A stretch of DNA of 64,000 bases from Muricea muricata (GCA_963855995.1 OY979718.1:891501-955500); one strand, 5' to 3'. Numbered from the stretch's first letter, positions 48,813 through 60,723 are shown. The notes: generated by a model from the letters alone, not told the origin. Translations and numbers: made by a program.

Positions 48813-50571
48813 AAGATATGGATAATATACCTATATGTGACATGCGTAATTGATCTAAAGATGCACTTTCTTTCTGTACATATGCTAAAATATATAATCA
48901 TGTCGTAGGCAGTCGAGGACCTGAAGGGGTAAAAATGGCAGGTGGGATTTGTGTACCGATACTACAACAAAACAGGATTTCATGCTCAGCGACTAGGATT
49001 CGTCAACTGAGAAAGGAATGAGCAAATCCAGACAGCCACTGGGACAGTGGGACTGGAAATCGTAATATATAGGACCATCCCTTTCCCCTTCAGGACCCTC
49101 TTATTTTGGTCATATTTCATTGCTGTATTGACAATATTTAGAAGATATTAGTTAACATTTTTTAGCAAAAAGGTAATATGTACATACATATAGTTCTCTG
49201 TATCATCCCATGGAGTACGTAAAACATTAAAGGAGAATTCTGCACATGCACGTTGTTTTTTAAGTGAGCAACGTCTTTGTAGTACAATTCAATGTTTCTT
49301 GTGGTAAATAGCTGCCGTAATCCCCAGTTAGGGGACAAGAGTTCGCGTTAATATACCAGGCTTCCAAACAAAGCAGTTGACCAAACGATAGTGTGGCACA
49401 GTATAGGCCATTATAGTTGACCTTCGAATGAGCTCAGGCATGAAATCTGGAGGACAACTTTAAACAATAAAACAAACCACTAAACGGAACGTGTAGTACC
49501 CTCCAGATTCTTTCATTACATGCAAACTTTTGCTACGGATCAACAAGTGCAATGCCAGCAATGGGTCTCTGCTGGGAATGGATAGTGGGATCACTCAATT
49601 GAAGTTTGTGTGTCCACGCATATCGCATTGCGCATGTCATTAACATTATGCCAGCCAGTCAATTGCATTTTCTGGCCAATAAGAACGCTGAACTGGCTGG
49701 TGGCAGCCAGTAAACTGCATAATAATACGGCGCCGTGTTGCACTCCTGAGTGGCCCTACTGCTATTCTCTGCACTGTGATATTGGTAATGATTTTGAATC
49801 ATCCCACTCAATGTTATGGCTTGTTTGGCACACGTGTTCAGCTACACGTCTTCTGCTCGCTAACATGTGGCAGTCATCATTCTGATTATGATGCTGACGC
49901 ATATGCGATAAGTTTTCATGATTTGAGTCACTGTATAAAAGTTAGTTTTTACCAGAATACTGGCGTTAGTGACTCTTGAAATGATGATATTTCAGGATGT
50001 AGTCAACCGATACAAAACTCATAACTGTCAAAAATAAACATTTATACATGTGAATCGAATATAATTTGTCGTCTCCACAGTGCTAACAAAGCTATCAAGG
50101 CGACAGCTTGATGTACAAATGAAATGTAAAATCTATGTTCTGGCATTCTAATCATTCATTTTATTTCTTGTTGCATAGCTTACCAGGAACTACATGTTCA
50201 AAGCTGGTTTAGCAATAACCCTGGGTGAAACCCACTATTTTACTTGCTGTACTCATTCCAAAACTTCAGAAACCAAAACTACCATTTTTCCCTTGAATTC
50301 TACGTTAACCAAGGGTTAAGCCAACCGACTATTGAACAACTAGTCATCATCGTTGCGTTGCCGTCTGACAACAGAATAGATGTTAGAATAAATTTCAGCC
50401 TTCGAGTCCCTATGCGTAACAGTAAATAATTAAAACCAGCAATATGCCCCGATCAAAATCTATTTATTTATCCTATTTCTTGTCCTCAAAGGCATAAAGT
50501 TAACTAACTTAACTGATCACTTCTTCATATTGCTACATGGCCTCATTCATTCTGCACACGATGAATGTTCT
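48813..50571. other. Spacer between convergent GPCR and SLC19 genes
   Basis: It contains the dispersed repeat copy at 49540-49695 (partner of 40470-40625) and, near 50468-50463 on the minus strand, the AATAAA of the SLC19 gene. Nothing else was recognised. Confidence 0.6.
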
Positions 50572-53500
50572 TTAAATTATTCTTGACATCGTTGGTTCAT
50601 CTTCGTCTCTATTTGTATAAACAGAGTCATCATTAACTGATAAATTACTTGATCGCAAATCATTGAGTTCAGATGATTCCTCGGTTCCACTCGCGTCATC
50701 TTCGTAAACTAACGGACGATATCGTTGCTGCCAACATACGCGCCAACCAATAACAGTCATAGCATAAACAGCCATTGCTAAGAATACTGCTCCAATGAGA
50801 AAGAAGTACAATCCGTATACAATAAACTATACGAAAGACAAAAAGGACGGATTTAAAATCAAATAAAAAAAGTAAGCCCCCCCCCCCCATATATCTGGAC
50901 TGGATATAAGGTTCTTTTTGTATCAATATGGGTATATCCACTTTACCATGAGATCAGTGGTTTTGACTTTTTCCAGTCTTTTGGTTTTTCTCCTGTGGCG
51001 CGTTTTCCTGGTATGTACATGCACGTATGTAACATCAATGTTACATTTGACATACACAAATATTTTGATGGAGATGTCATGCTTTTATCATGCTTTAGTA
51101 CTTCTAGTTGTTAAATAGAAATTATTAAGGAGAGTTCAAACTTCTGCGCGTCCACATATAAACGCATATTAAAATAGCAGGCATAAAAGCGGGAAGACGA
51201 AATCGAGTTTTAAACAAATGAATATTTAAGAAAACATGAAAAACATTCGAAAAAACTATTAGCATTAAAAATGTGATAAGGTCAATTGTTGACAAAAATT
51301 TCTCTACAGGAAATACGACCTTGATATAGACCGGTTTTTCCTTTGTCTACAATGACAAACAGGTGATCATGTATAAAAACTGCAAAGTATAGCTTGAACA
51401 ATCAGTTTCACGGTTCCCATAACCACCAGTGTACTTATAATAATGACAATTATAATGACTTGGTTTGTGTTATCTTCCTCAGACTAAGACTTAAAAGATA
51501 ACAGGATCTACACGTGTGATTTTGACGCACATCTTCGAATAATAACTTCACAATTATTAAGATTTCCTTTTTTAATATATTCATGTCTTGATCTAACATA
51601 TATGTTCCATATATTCAACGGTTTACTAGAGTTTGTCTTATAGTTAAGGGTTCAACAACGAGTTCCTGATTATCTTCATTTCCGCTGCAGCTTTGCCACG
51701 GGCAGGCACAACCTCGTACCCAGGTCTTTACCTACGCCCGGCGCTTCGGGAAAGACCCTGGTTGGAGCTGGTCACGTGACTCTTTAAAAAATCCGTTACT
51801 TTATGGTCATGGCTAAAGGGGATGCACGAGAGGTAGGTTTTCAAGATGGCGGCTGTTTTTCAAGATTCTTAAAACGAGAACGAATCAACAACCAGACATT
51901 GATAGCATTCCTAAAGCTTACCCTAACCCTAACCCTAAACCTAACCACAATTTAGAAATGCTATAAATGTCTGGTTGTTGATTCTTTCTCGTTTTAAGAA
52001 TCTTGAAAAACAGCCGCCATCTTGAAAACCTACCTCTCGTCCATCCCCTTTAGCCATGACCGTCACTTTATAGGGTGGGGAAAGTATCAAATTACATGCT
52101 TCCACATACAAGTGATACATTTCAAATGCAAGGAGTGAGATTTAATTGTTATGAACGACAATATATACTTTTTGATCTAAAATTATCGATTTTTGTCTAT
52201 TTTGTGTGTTTCATTTCATTCAACTGTCAAGCGATCCTAAGTTTATAGGTGTTTCGTTGTCGTGTTGATTTTAAAAGGCATTAAAACGGGCTCTCATAAT
52301 TGCTTTATTCGCTGATACATACAATTTATGCCTAAAGTATTACATAACCTCTGAACATTCCATTAGAATGTTAACGTTTGCACCGATGCAAGTATAATGC
52401 AGTGTACCTGTAACGCAAAGCATCTGCGAACTTCAAAATGTCAGTGTTGCTCAGGGCACAATAGATAAGCGAATTTATAAACATTTTGACTTTATGAAAC
52501 TCTTAATCACGCAAAAACCATGTAAAACTGCTTTGCAATAACTACTGGGTTACTTATCTTCAATGTTCACAGCCCAACTTGAATACTGGGATGTAAAAGG
52601 GAGAGATACAGAAGAATTTCTACAAAATTTAATTTAATACGAAAAAGGTGAATGCCCAACATAAGGCATAAGCCCCGCCATGCAGTGAAATATTTCCTTT
52701 TGCAACAGAAATTTGTACATTGTTCATTGTTATATTATATACAATATTTGTATTATAATAACAGCAATGCATACATATGAAGTAAGAATTGTGAGGCCCT
52801 GTTAGGGAAAATTTTGAATTGGTGACATAAACTTTGTCGTAATTGCGACAGCTCATACATATGAGGGGAAAATAATAATCAGATGTCAAAAGAGGGACAC
52901 AGCATTGTTTGTAAGAAACAAAATATTCTGTATCTTTAAAATAAAAGGAGCGACTTGCATACCTAACCTAAACAGGACTTTAACAATGCACAGAAATTTT
53001 ACATTATAAATACAAAAACAATTACAATGTATTAAACATACGTTACACACTAATTTTTCGCAACATGTTTAAAAAATCATTATTACTTCTAGACATATAC
53101 TTCTTTTAAAAATGTTCAAGAACAGTAATCCTCTACATAAACGGATATCTATCAAAATCAGTATATATTATATGCTTTGTATTGTCTAATGTTTCATGTG
53201 TATTACATGTGTCACAGATACAGCGCATACTAGCAGCCATATCGGATCAATTTGGGAATTGTATTGTTAAATATACGCGTATAGACGAGTCTTTGTCTTA
53301 TCTTTGAATTATTCTTGTCGTCGTTATAGCAAACATGATATCGTGGATGTATTTCCTCATTGCGATACGTCTCAGTCAACTCGGAACATTATTTACACAT
53401 TTTGCCGTCGTTTTTCGCGGTACTTGTTTCTCTGTATTTCGCACTAACAATCCTGGATCGGCGTCCTTTGGTATCTCTTATCGTATATAGTTTAAGAAAG

Positions 53501-56500
53501 AAACTGCAAACGCCGTCAACACGAATCCAAAGATTATAGAAGTATTTTCTCCTCGACATAATTGCTGCGACGTATGACAAGTTGAAAGTGTAGCCCAATA
53601 CGCGTTTCATGCACAGAAAGAAATCACAACAGCAAAAATACAACTCTTGATTAACTTTCTCCCCAATTTCTTGCTGACAATTATTCTTATTTAACAAATG
53701 TTGTAATTCTTAAACACGAGTAACGCGTACGCTCCTCTACCACTCCTCCCTTAGTAGCAAAAAGGCGCTAATTCGATTTACCCCTAAAATCTGGGGGTTC
53801 ACGTGAGCAGCTCCAACCAGGGTCTTTTCCGCAGCGCCGGGCGTAGGTAAAGAGCCTGGGTACGAGGTTGGGGCAGGCAAAGGGAACATTCTCGAAAAAT
53901 TGCTGTTCCTCCCCACTCTCCTCCGCAGAGGCTTTATTGGTTTAAAATAGTTTTAGTAGGATAATAGGGGGTAACCCCCCTCGCTAGATGCTATCCCTCA
54001 TTACCCCATTACCCCTATTATCATACAAAAAGGCAAGGGGCTCTTTCTCCGATTGTGAGCACTTCTGCTCACACGGTGTAAGGGCTCTACTGGCATGGTC
54101 GATGGGTATCAATGTTCCTTGCGTGGTTTCTTGATATAGTATATCTTGGTATATTGCATTCCCTTGGGTGCAGCATCGGTTATGTGGATGGTTTTGCGTG
54201 TGGGGCCGAGTGGTCTCAGGGCTGTGTTACTGGTCATGGTCTGAAGAATTTCTTGGTATGCTTTCTGGCATTGGGCAATCCAAAGTAATGTAGGGTTCTT
54301 TTTGGTCACTCAGAGGCTTGGTGAACTGACAAGCTCGGAGTAAGCTCTTGACTTGACTTTTTAGGGTCTGCCAACATGCCGGGCTTGGAGAAAATAGTTC
54401 CAAACCAGGACACTGAGGTCGCTCCGAAGGTACGTTTTTCTCGTCGAAAGGTGAGACCTTCGTCCTCCAGGTAGATAAGGCAGGCCTCAAGGTTTGCTTC
54501 GTGTTCTCCTGGGGTCCGTCCCCATACCGAGATGTCTTGGATGGACGTGCACCCAGGCAAGACAGCCTTGACTCTGTCGTTGAATAATAGTTCTGCAGCT
54601 GGGGAGGCCCCAAAGGACAGAAAGCGATGTAGCCACCTCATGAGTTTGGAATGTACCAATATACCGCGAATCTTCTGCCAGGCCAATTTGGTCATGACCC
54701 ATCTCCATTTCCGAGAATCTGGTGGCTCCTTGTAGTTTGTGTCGGATCTCTTTTACCGTTTCCACATGGCGTTTGGTGCAATGGAGGGTCTTGTTTGCTT
54801 CTCTCATGTCTATGTTCATGCCCCTTCTGTATCTTTTCACTGATGGCAACATTGGAGATCCATGGGCAGTGGTCCTTAGGGTGAACATCTTCAATCTTGT
54901 TTTCTTGTCTTGTAGGTGGGCACTGAGTTTTTCTTGGTAGGCCAATCGAACAAGTCGATAGGGTCTTGTCACTGATAGGGCAGCCACTGGCAGGTCTGGT
55001 CTATGTGGAAGCTGACTTCATCTTGAAGGAGGTCTATCCCTGAGAAGGCCAATGGGTGTTTCTCGATAATGGTCTGGGCTCGAGTTTGACCGGTTTGTTC
55101 TTCGGCTTGGATAGACTCATCTGGGTCTTTCTCAAATTTTATTTGGATCCAGCTGCCTGTATGTTTGCTGCGATGCTTGCAATGTATGTTGATGAAGTTG
55201 TGTCAGGGGGTATGGCCACCTTTGTTGATGGTGAGTATTCCTAGAGCTTTAACATCCTCATCTCCTAACAGTGGTTCTATTTTGTGTCCCCGCACGGCAT
55301 AAATGGTGGTTGAATGCTGCGCTCCATTGCTCAATGGTAAGGAGACTGGGTCTTCACCAAGGGTGGTAAGGTGTCCTTCAATACCATAATCTGGTTTTGC
55401 CTGGTTTGATTTGGCTGAGGTTTTCAGTGCATTGAATTTGAGGTATGATGGTCTTCTTACATCCTGAGATTGTTGGGTTAGGGTTAGGGTTAGGGTTAGG
55501 GTTAGGGTTAGGGTTAGGGTTAGGGTTAGGGTTAGGGTTAGGGTTACCCAACTACATCCTGAGATTGTTGGGTTGTAGTGTGGTGGGCAGCTTGACATTT
55601 AGGTTTAAACATTTCTTGATTAGAGCCTCTAGGTCTTTCGTGCATGTGATAGCAACATGATTGGGTTAAAAATAAGATTATAGCTTTTCTTTTGGGATTT
55701 AATAGGAAGTAAAATATGCATAAAATAATGCCAATTTTTGCAAGAGTAAGAGGTGAATATCCTTGACACCTGCCCTTGAGAACATTGACAAATACATTCA
55801 TTCACACTGTCAAAAACAGAAAATTATATCTGAAATTGCAAGAAAAAATATCTGTATGCATGCTTCAGCTTTTAATGTTACATTAATACTTTCCTCAACC
55901 TACGTTGACTTGCACTGTCACTGCCATGTACATCACATCTCAATCTGAACTTACATACTTAAATTACTAACCTGTTTTTTTGCTGTGAGAGCTAACCCAT
56001 GCTTCTCTGCAACAATGGCAGTCAGGATAGTTTGAAGTACCAATGCAGCAAACATATTACAACCAAAGACCAAACCAAACCTGTTCATTTCTGTTATCTT
56101 GGCAATTTGAAAGCTAATAAGAAAGACATAAAACACAATTAAAATAAAAGCCCCTGTGTTTAGAAAACCTGTTAGTAACTGGAAATAATCTTAATTTCAC
56201 TATAATCATTGTCTTGCCTGACATGGTTATATCTACAAAATAACCCTTGTTATTAACATTCACACGCATTCTAAACTGATTTATGTAACTATATTTTGTT
56301 TTCTCCAGTGACCAAAGAAACCACATTTTAACAGTATAAAATAAACTGTTTTGGCACATCAGGGGCCACAGTATCTATTTAAAAGTGGGAGGGGCTAAAT
56401 TATTTGATAGACTATTTAGCCTGACAAGACATGCAGGGGGTCAGGGGGAGTGATCCCCCATAAAATGTTTACAATTTGAATGTCTAATTAAGGCTTACTA

Positions 56501-57780
56501 CAATATTAAAGCCTTTAATGGCTAAAGCTCTGAGGAGCTCTACAGCACCTGGCCTGCGTGGAGTCCCATGACATATCATGGCATATCATGACATATCATG
56601 GGACTGCACGCAGGCTATACAGCACCTTGACTAACAAAATAATTATTTTAATTAACTAGTACCATACCCATGCTATAAACATTTTGGAGGTCCTATGTTG
56701 ATTATATATAGAGTACTTATAATGAGTCATGAACATTTTGAACACATGTATTGTCACCTACCTTGCAATAGTAATAAGAAATGTGTATATGATCCTAAAC
56801 AAAATATAGCTTGAATATGCTAGCCAGATATTACTTGTACCAGACATAAGAAGCAGAAGGAAACAATCAATGATGGAAAAGACTGCTAGACACAATTCAC
56901 CCCAGATTCTCCAGTTGATTTTTGTGAATGCCAACAAGACAGCTATGGTGGATGCAAACAAGTGTGATAATGCAGCTACACCACCATTATAAATTTTATG
57001 CTCATCTGAAGGCCAGATTTCATCCCAAAGATTTTGAACATAATTCTCCACTTGAAGTTCACCACAGGTTGCCACAGCCCACCACAATGACCATCGTACC
57101 AATAACTCTTTTGAATAGCAATTCTTGAACCCTTGCAGAAAATCTACGAGATAAGCCTTCCATTGCTGTGCTATCTGCCTGTACCATGAATAACCATCAT
57201 GGCTTGTATTGAATGCATTTGCAGAGCTCGGCACACTTGGTAATAACAATGAAAACAAGAAAGCAACACTGACACTTCCAAACGATATATAATTTAGTGC
57301 TAGGTATTTAGTTACATCGAGAGAGATCAACAGTTGACCCAATATACCGGCAATCATCCGACCAACCAAGATGGCAGCTCTTGTGAAACTTGTTACTTTC
57401 TGATAATGTTCTGTCGTCACTGCAGCATAAATATATGAATAATATGCCACCTCTGCTCCAACTGCAAAACCATATGCAGCCTGCATGAGCTGCATTGACA
57501 AGACACTGCTGCCCCAAATAAGCAAAACCCGAGTGGCTAGATAAGCTAAGGCTTCTGCAATAATAACTGGTTTATAGCGAAGAAAATCTGTGACGAAAAA
57601 CACAAAGAACAAAGCCACCAGGTTTGCGTAAGTTGATACAGGATAAATTTCGTTCACTAGCTGTTCGTCTGTGAAGTTTTTTGGCGGTTCGCGCAGATAT
57701 GGAGTCAGGAAGGGTTCTGATGGTTTCATCTCTTTGAAGAAGCCATAAAAACAAAGTACGACAGTCTGATACCACCACAT
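50572..57780 (-). CDS. SLC19A: SLC19-family thiamine/reduced-folate transporter (3 exons, 471 aa)
   Basis: A major-facilitator-type plasma-membrane vitamin carrier. Exons: 57780-56762, 56113-55972 and 50826-50572, with borders CAAG|GTAGGT, CAG|GTTAGT and good AG acceptors. Phases agree, giving 471 residues, close to the usual length. The N-terminus has the SLC19 hallmark FKEMKPSEPFLTPYL (15-29), then an N-glycosylation site NFT in the first outer loop, NEIYPVSTY, FLRYKP and the helix EVAYYSYIYAAV. Exon 2 encodes FQIAKITEMN and a further helix pair. Exon 3 encodes the last helix and an acidic, serine-rich cytoplasmic tail ending MSRII. Family members carry thiamine or folate, and I cannot decide which. 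Intron 2 (5.1 kb) is filled with a Gypsy relic, telomeric repeats and a TIR element. Confidence 0.93.
51709..53870. mobile_element. 2.16-kb terminal-inverted-repeat element with 9-bp target duplication
   Basis: Ends of about 80 bp are inverted repeats: the left starts CAACCTCGTACCCAGG, and the right ends with its complement. Both continue with TTTACCTACGCCCGGCGCT and GACCCTGGTTGGAGCTG. The perfect 9-bp direct repeat GGGCAGGCA flanks it (51700-51708 and 53871-53879). The interior has no long ORF (best about 100 codons, 53697-53389 minus, unrecognised), so it is non-autonomous. Long TIRs with a 9-bp duplication suggest a Mutator-like element, but the superfamily is unproven. It lies in intron 2 of the SLC19 gene. 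Confidence 0.82.
51805..52061. repeat. Large palindrome with telomere-like loop
   Basis: Arms of about 110 bp (51805-51914 and 51951-52061) are nearly perfect inverted repeats, sharing AGGTAGGTTTTCAAGATGGC and TCAACAACCAGACATT. The 36-bp loop consists of CCCTAA repeats and variants. It is nested just inside the left TIR of the 51709-53870 element. Confidence 0.85.
54070..55800 (-). mobile_element. Decayed Ty3/Gypsy-type pol fragment, interrupted by telomeric repeats
   Basis: On the minus strand, in order: a possible gag/linker end (up to about 55574); the protease-to-RT linker with HSTTIYAVRGHKIEPLLGDE (about 55320-55260); the RT start with NIDMREANKTLH and VKEIRHKLQGATRF (about 54830-54720); later RT with SFGASPAAELLF; and RNase H remnants with ECQKA-like WIAQCQKAYQEI (about 54285-54220). 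Frames change several times, so it is a fossil. A TTAGGG tract at 55478-55543 splits it. It lies in intron 2 of the SLC19 gene, in the same orientation. Confidence 0.78.
55478..55543 (+). repeat. Interstitial telomeric sequence, 11 perfect TTAGGG units
   Basis: Eleven uninterrupted TTAGGG units are flanked by a 21-bp direct repeat containing CATCCTGAGATTGTTGGG (55459-55479 and 55554-55574). In minus-strand translation both flanks give QQSQDV, so the repeat duplicates one stretch of the surrounding Gypsy coding sequence. Confidence 0.95.
56551..56617. mobile_element. 67-bp hairpin insertion with 10-bp flanking duplication
   Basis: A near-perfect palindrome (arms with GCCTGCGTGGAGTCCCATGA and its complement) sits between two copies of TACAGCACCT (56541-56550 and 56618-56627). 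The middle is three CATATCATG units. This is the structure of a tiny fold-back transposon. It lies in intron 1 of the SLC19 gene. Confidence 0.75.
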
Positions 57781-59257
57781 TATTTAATCATTCGCCTCTT
57801 TCAATCTATAAAATGCTGTTGGCAAATAAGGATAATAAAAACAGTCTTCAAAACAGTCGTGTACAGGCCGTGCGTGAAAAATTCTCTGAAACAGCTCCGA
57901 AGACGGAGTTCTGAGACACAAGTTCCCGAAAATAACCGAAAATACTTTTAGACTGATGCTTGCGAGCCTACGATATTTTTGTAGTCGAAATACTTCATAA
58001 CAGCTATAACCATCATAACGTAAATAACAATTAACATGCACGACATATTGCACGACATAAGAAAATAAATTTATGTTCTTTAATATTTCCATAAATAAAT
58101 AAGTTCCGAATGTAATAAAATAAAGACCACAAGGCTTCATACTAGATTAAAACAATTTATAACAAAGCGCCAGCAATTGCAGCTCCATGTAGCCTATTTT
58201 AAACCATTGGGAGAAATTGTTTTAATTTATTTATTTATTTATTTCGACCTTTGCAGACTTTTTTATCTTGTCAGTTCAAAACTTGCATGCAGAAACAAAA
58301 CAAAGTAATTAAATATTTATAGTAATTGCTATTTTTACAATGGTGCAACTAATTCTACGTGAAGGAGCAAAAATATAAGTTTTACAAAGAAGAATATGCA
58401 GACTTACATAACTGATAAATCAAGATACAGTGAGACCAGAAAGAACTAGTAACTAATAAATATACATGCTACCCGTTTCCAACAGGCTCAGACTGGTTTA
58501 TGTGCCACTGTGCCATGGCACATGGGCCCCTACTGGGACATCAAATGGACCCTTGACAATTGCTGTTTAATTTCCGTATTTGTAAACGTTCAAAGATGTT
58601 TAAAACAGACTCTCAGGCAGTACGAAACGAAAATAAAAGGGACCAGATGGGAATGTTTTGGAATTTTTGAACTCTTCAGGGAAGCAGTTAAATAATTCAT
58701 CATGTTCTCTCCAGAATACCATAAAATCTTCACCTAAAACATTCAGGACAGCAAAAAATTTCAGGGCTCCTCTCAATGCTAGAATGGCAAGGCCCCTTAA
58801 TTGAGGCCAGTCCGAGTCTGGTTTCCAAGTAGTGTTTTAATGGGGGTTTTTTATTAATCTTTTGAAACTATGAATAGATCTAACACTGATTTTCACGCGA
58901 CTTGAAGCAAGAATTCAGCAGTGCAACACTTTTGAGTGAATGATAAAATACACATAGCAGTAGTGGATGCATATCAATATTAAAGCTACACCACTACATA
59001 TGTCATTAGTAGCCAAGAAAAACAACCAACTTTGTTGTAACTGATCGTTGTCTCTAATCATGAAGGAGTAGAGCATGCGATACAACTCCTGACAAATAGC
59101 ATAGACACGAGAAAACGTGAAATGTGCTTCCCAGTTGGTCCACGAGGAAAACTGACAATGACAATTTATGGACAGGACGTCTGCAACTGTTGCTTAGTAA
59201 CTGCGTCTAAGTCATGTTATCCCATTATAAAGGTATGTTGTGTTTTCTTTTGAACTT
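57781..59257. other. Region upstream of the SLC19 gene
   Basis: It should include the SLC19 promoter. A short (TTTA)n run lies at about 58216-58240. I see no gene or clear element. Confidence 0.5.
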
Positions 59258-59826
59258 TTACTCTTTGGTAAAACCTTGAGAAACCTTCCAAGTTTTCTTA
59301 TGATCCAATCTTTGTATCGTGACTTTACGCACAGATGCGCTTTTTGATCTGTGACTATGGATATTTTTAGCTATTAAACCTATTTTTCTTTCCCAGGCTC
59401 TTCCTTGCATCTCACTTGCTGTTACAGGTCGGCGCGTTGACGTGCTGTTCTATAAAGCTGTCCTGACGTTAATCCGTCCGTTACCACACGATCTTTCTGT
59501 CGAGAAATGCTCGGTGTTGCCAAAGAATTTGGAAATGTTTTATTAAATATGCTCTTTTGATAATTCATTTGTCTTATCTCTTCTTTCTGCTTTTCAATTT
59601 CTTTGATTTGGTCGATACTGTGTAGAATACGATGTAGAAATCTATGACTGATCATCCGCTGATCAGAACTTATTCGTTTTATGACTTCACTCTCCTGTCT
59701 ACGAAGTAACTCTAGTTCCTTCTTCAGATGAACTTGCTCTTTCCAATTCGCAGAATGAACTACTTGAGACTTTTCAGAACTGCCCACAGACGACTTTTGT
59801 CTGTCAACGTAACAAAAAGATAGCAT
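59258..59826 (-). pseudogene. Paralogue of the 41752 coiled-coil protein, frame interrupted
   Basis: From the ATG at 59826 the protein runs MLSFCYVDRQ, then SSEKSQVVHSANWKEQVHLK and VIKRISSDQRMI, clearly homologous to the plus-strand gene at 41752. That frame stops at 59422. The conserved second block (RPVTASEMQGRAWERKI and SKSAS) follows in another frame (about 59432 to the stop at 59258). Two explanations are possible. One is a frameshift that makes it a pseudogene. The other is a 35-nt intron (59484-59450) with GTAACG donor and TATAG acceptor, which would restore the frame exactly. An intron that short would be unusual here, where other introns exceed 70 bp. If intact, the product is about 177 residues. 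Function unknown. Confidence 0.6.
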
Positions 59827-60570
59827 CCTTTATGTCGTAAATTTTATTTATATTAATGTATTATATGTGATGCACGGGGAACGAACATGAGCAATGAACA
59901 TCACAGAGCGAGCTAGTGCATGAAATGTATTGTCTGCCTGTCGTCGTCTTAATTAGTATGTACTTCAATAGTAAATAAAGGATTAGTAAAAGAAATATTC
60001 ATTAGAGATAGAATTTCACTTAGGTCCAGTCTTGTTTGACAATTATAATCTCCAAAACTAAAAATATAATTAATTTTTAAAATAGTCAACTGTTTTTTTT
60101 TTCTGCTAGAAAGCTATCGCTTATGTATATATATAAAGATAGAATAGCTATCGCTTATGTATATACTAAAAATTCCACAGTATTGTTCATTAACATTTAA
60201 AATGTCTAAAATAAAAGCGCATTACCAGTTAGCAGGTTTAATCACGAAAATCCTGAATCCATTAATCTCTCGGATTAACTGTTTAAAAACCTCGGTTGTT
60301 CAACTATTTGTTCTAGCTTTTGACTAATCGTAATCTGTTGCAGGGTGGACGCACGGCTGACGTCATTTTAATCACAGGTCAATTACATCCATGTCCACCC
60401 ATATACAAAGGTCATGCAAGGTTAATAATAGGATCAATTATACAAACCTACGGTGGCCCACAAGCGTTATGCAGTTAAACATTTTTCATGCAACAAAACC
60501 TAATTTTTGGGACACAAATTACTATTTTATGGCCATGACTAATTCTTTCTCCGCGAAAGAAAACCTTTTA
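59827..60570. other. Spacer, no recognised feature
   Basis: AT-rich, with the motif TAGCTATCGCTTATGTATAT duplicated near 60110-60165. No coding signal was seen. Confidence 0.5.
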
Positions 60571-60663
60571 TCGCATGACAAAATTTTTCTCATGAAAAAA
60601 CTTTTTGTCATGACAAAATTTTTTCTCGTGACAAAACTTTTTTATGACAAAACTTTTTCTCTT
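60571..60663 (+). repeat. Short minisatellite
   Basis: About five imperfect copies of a unit close to CATGACAAAATTTTTTCT. It lies directly before the LINE fragment. Confidence 0.7.
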
Positions 60664-60723
60664 TCGGTCAATATTTCTTCCATTTCGCGACCATTCAATA
60701 TATGTCTCTTTTCTTATCTCTCT

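Noticed and set aside
54487..54987. 166-codon minus-strand ORF as a host gene
   Set aside because: Its RT-like motifs show that it is part of the decayed Gypsy element.
55203..55598. Minus-strand ORF with a long Leu-Thr repeat
   Set aside because: The repeat is the translation of TTAGGG units in a Gypsy relic, not a real protein.
57784..58140. 118-codon minus-strand ORF directly upstream of SLC19 as an additional first exon
   Set aside because: The SLC19 hallmark N-terminus already starts at 57780 with ATG, and the upstream frame has no transporter similarity.
60571..60663. CRISPR-like array
   Set aside because: The units are contiguous, imperfect and lack spacers in animal DNA. It is a minisatellite.
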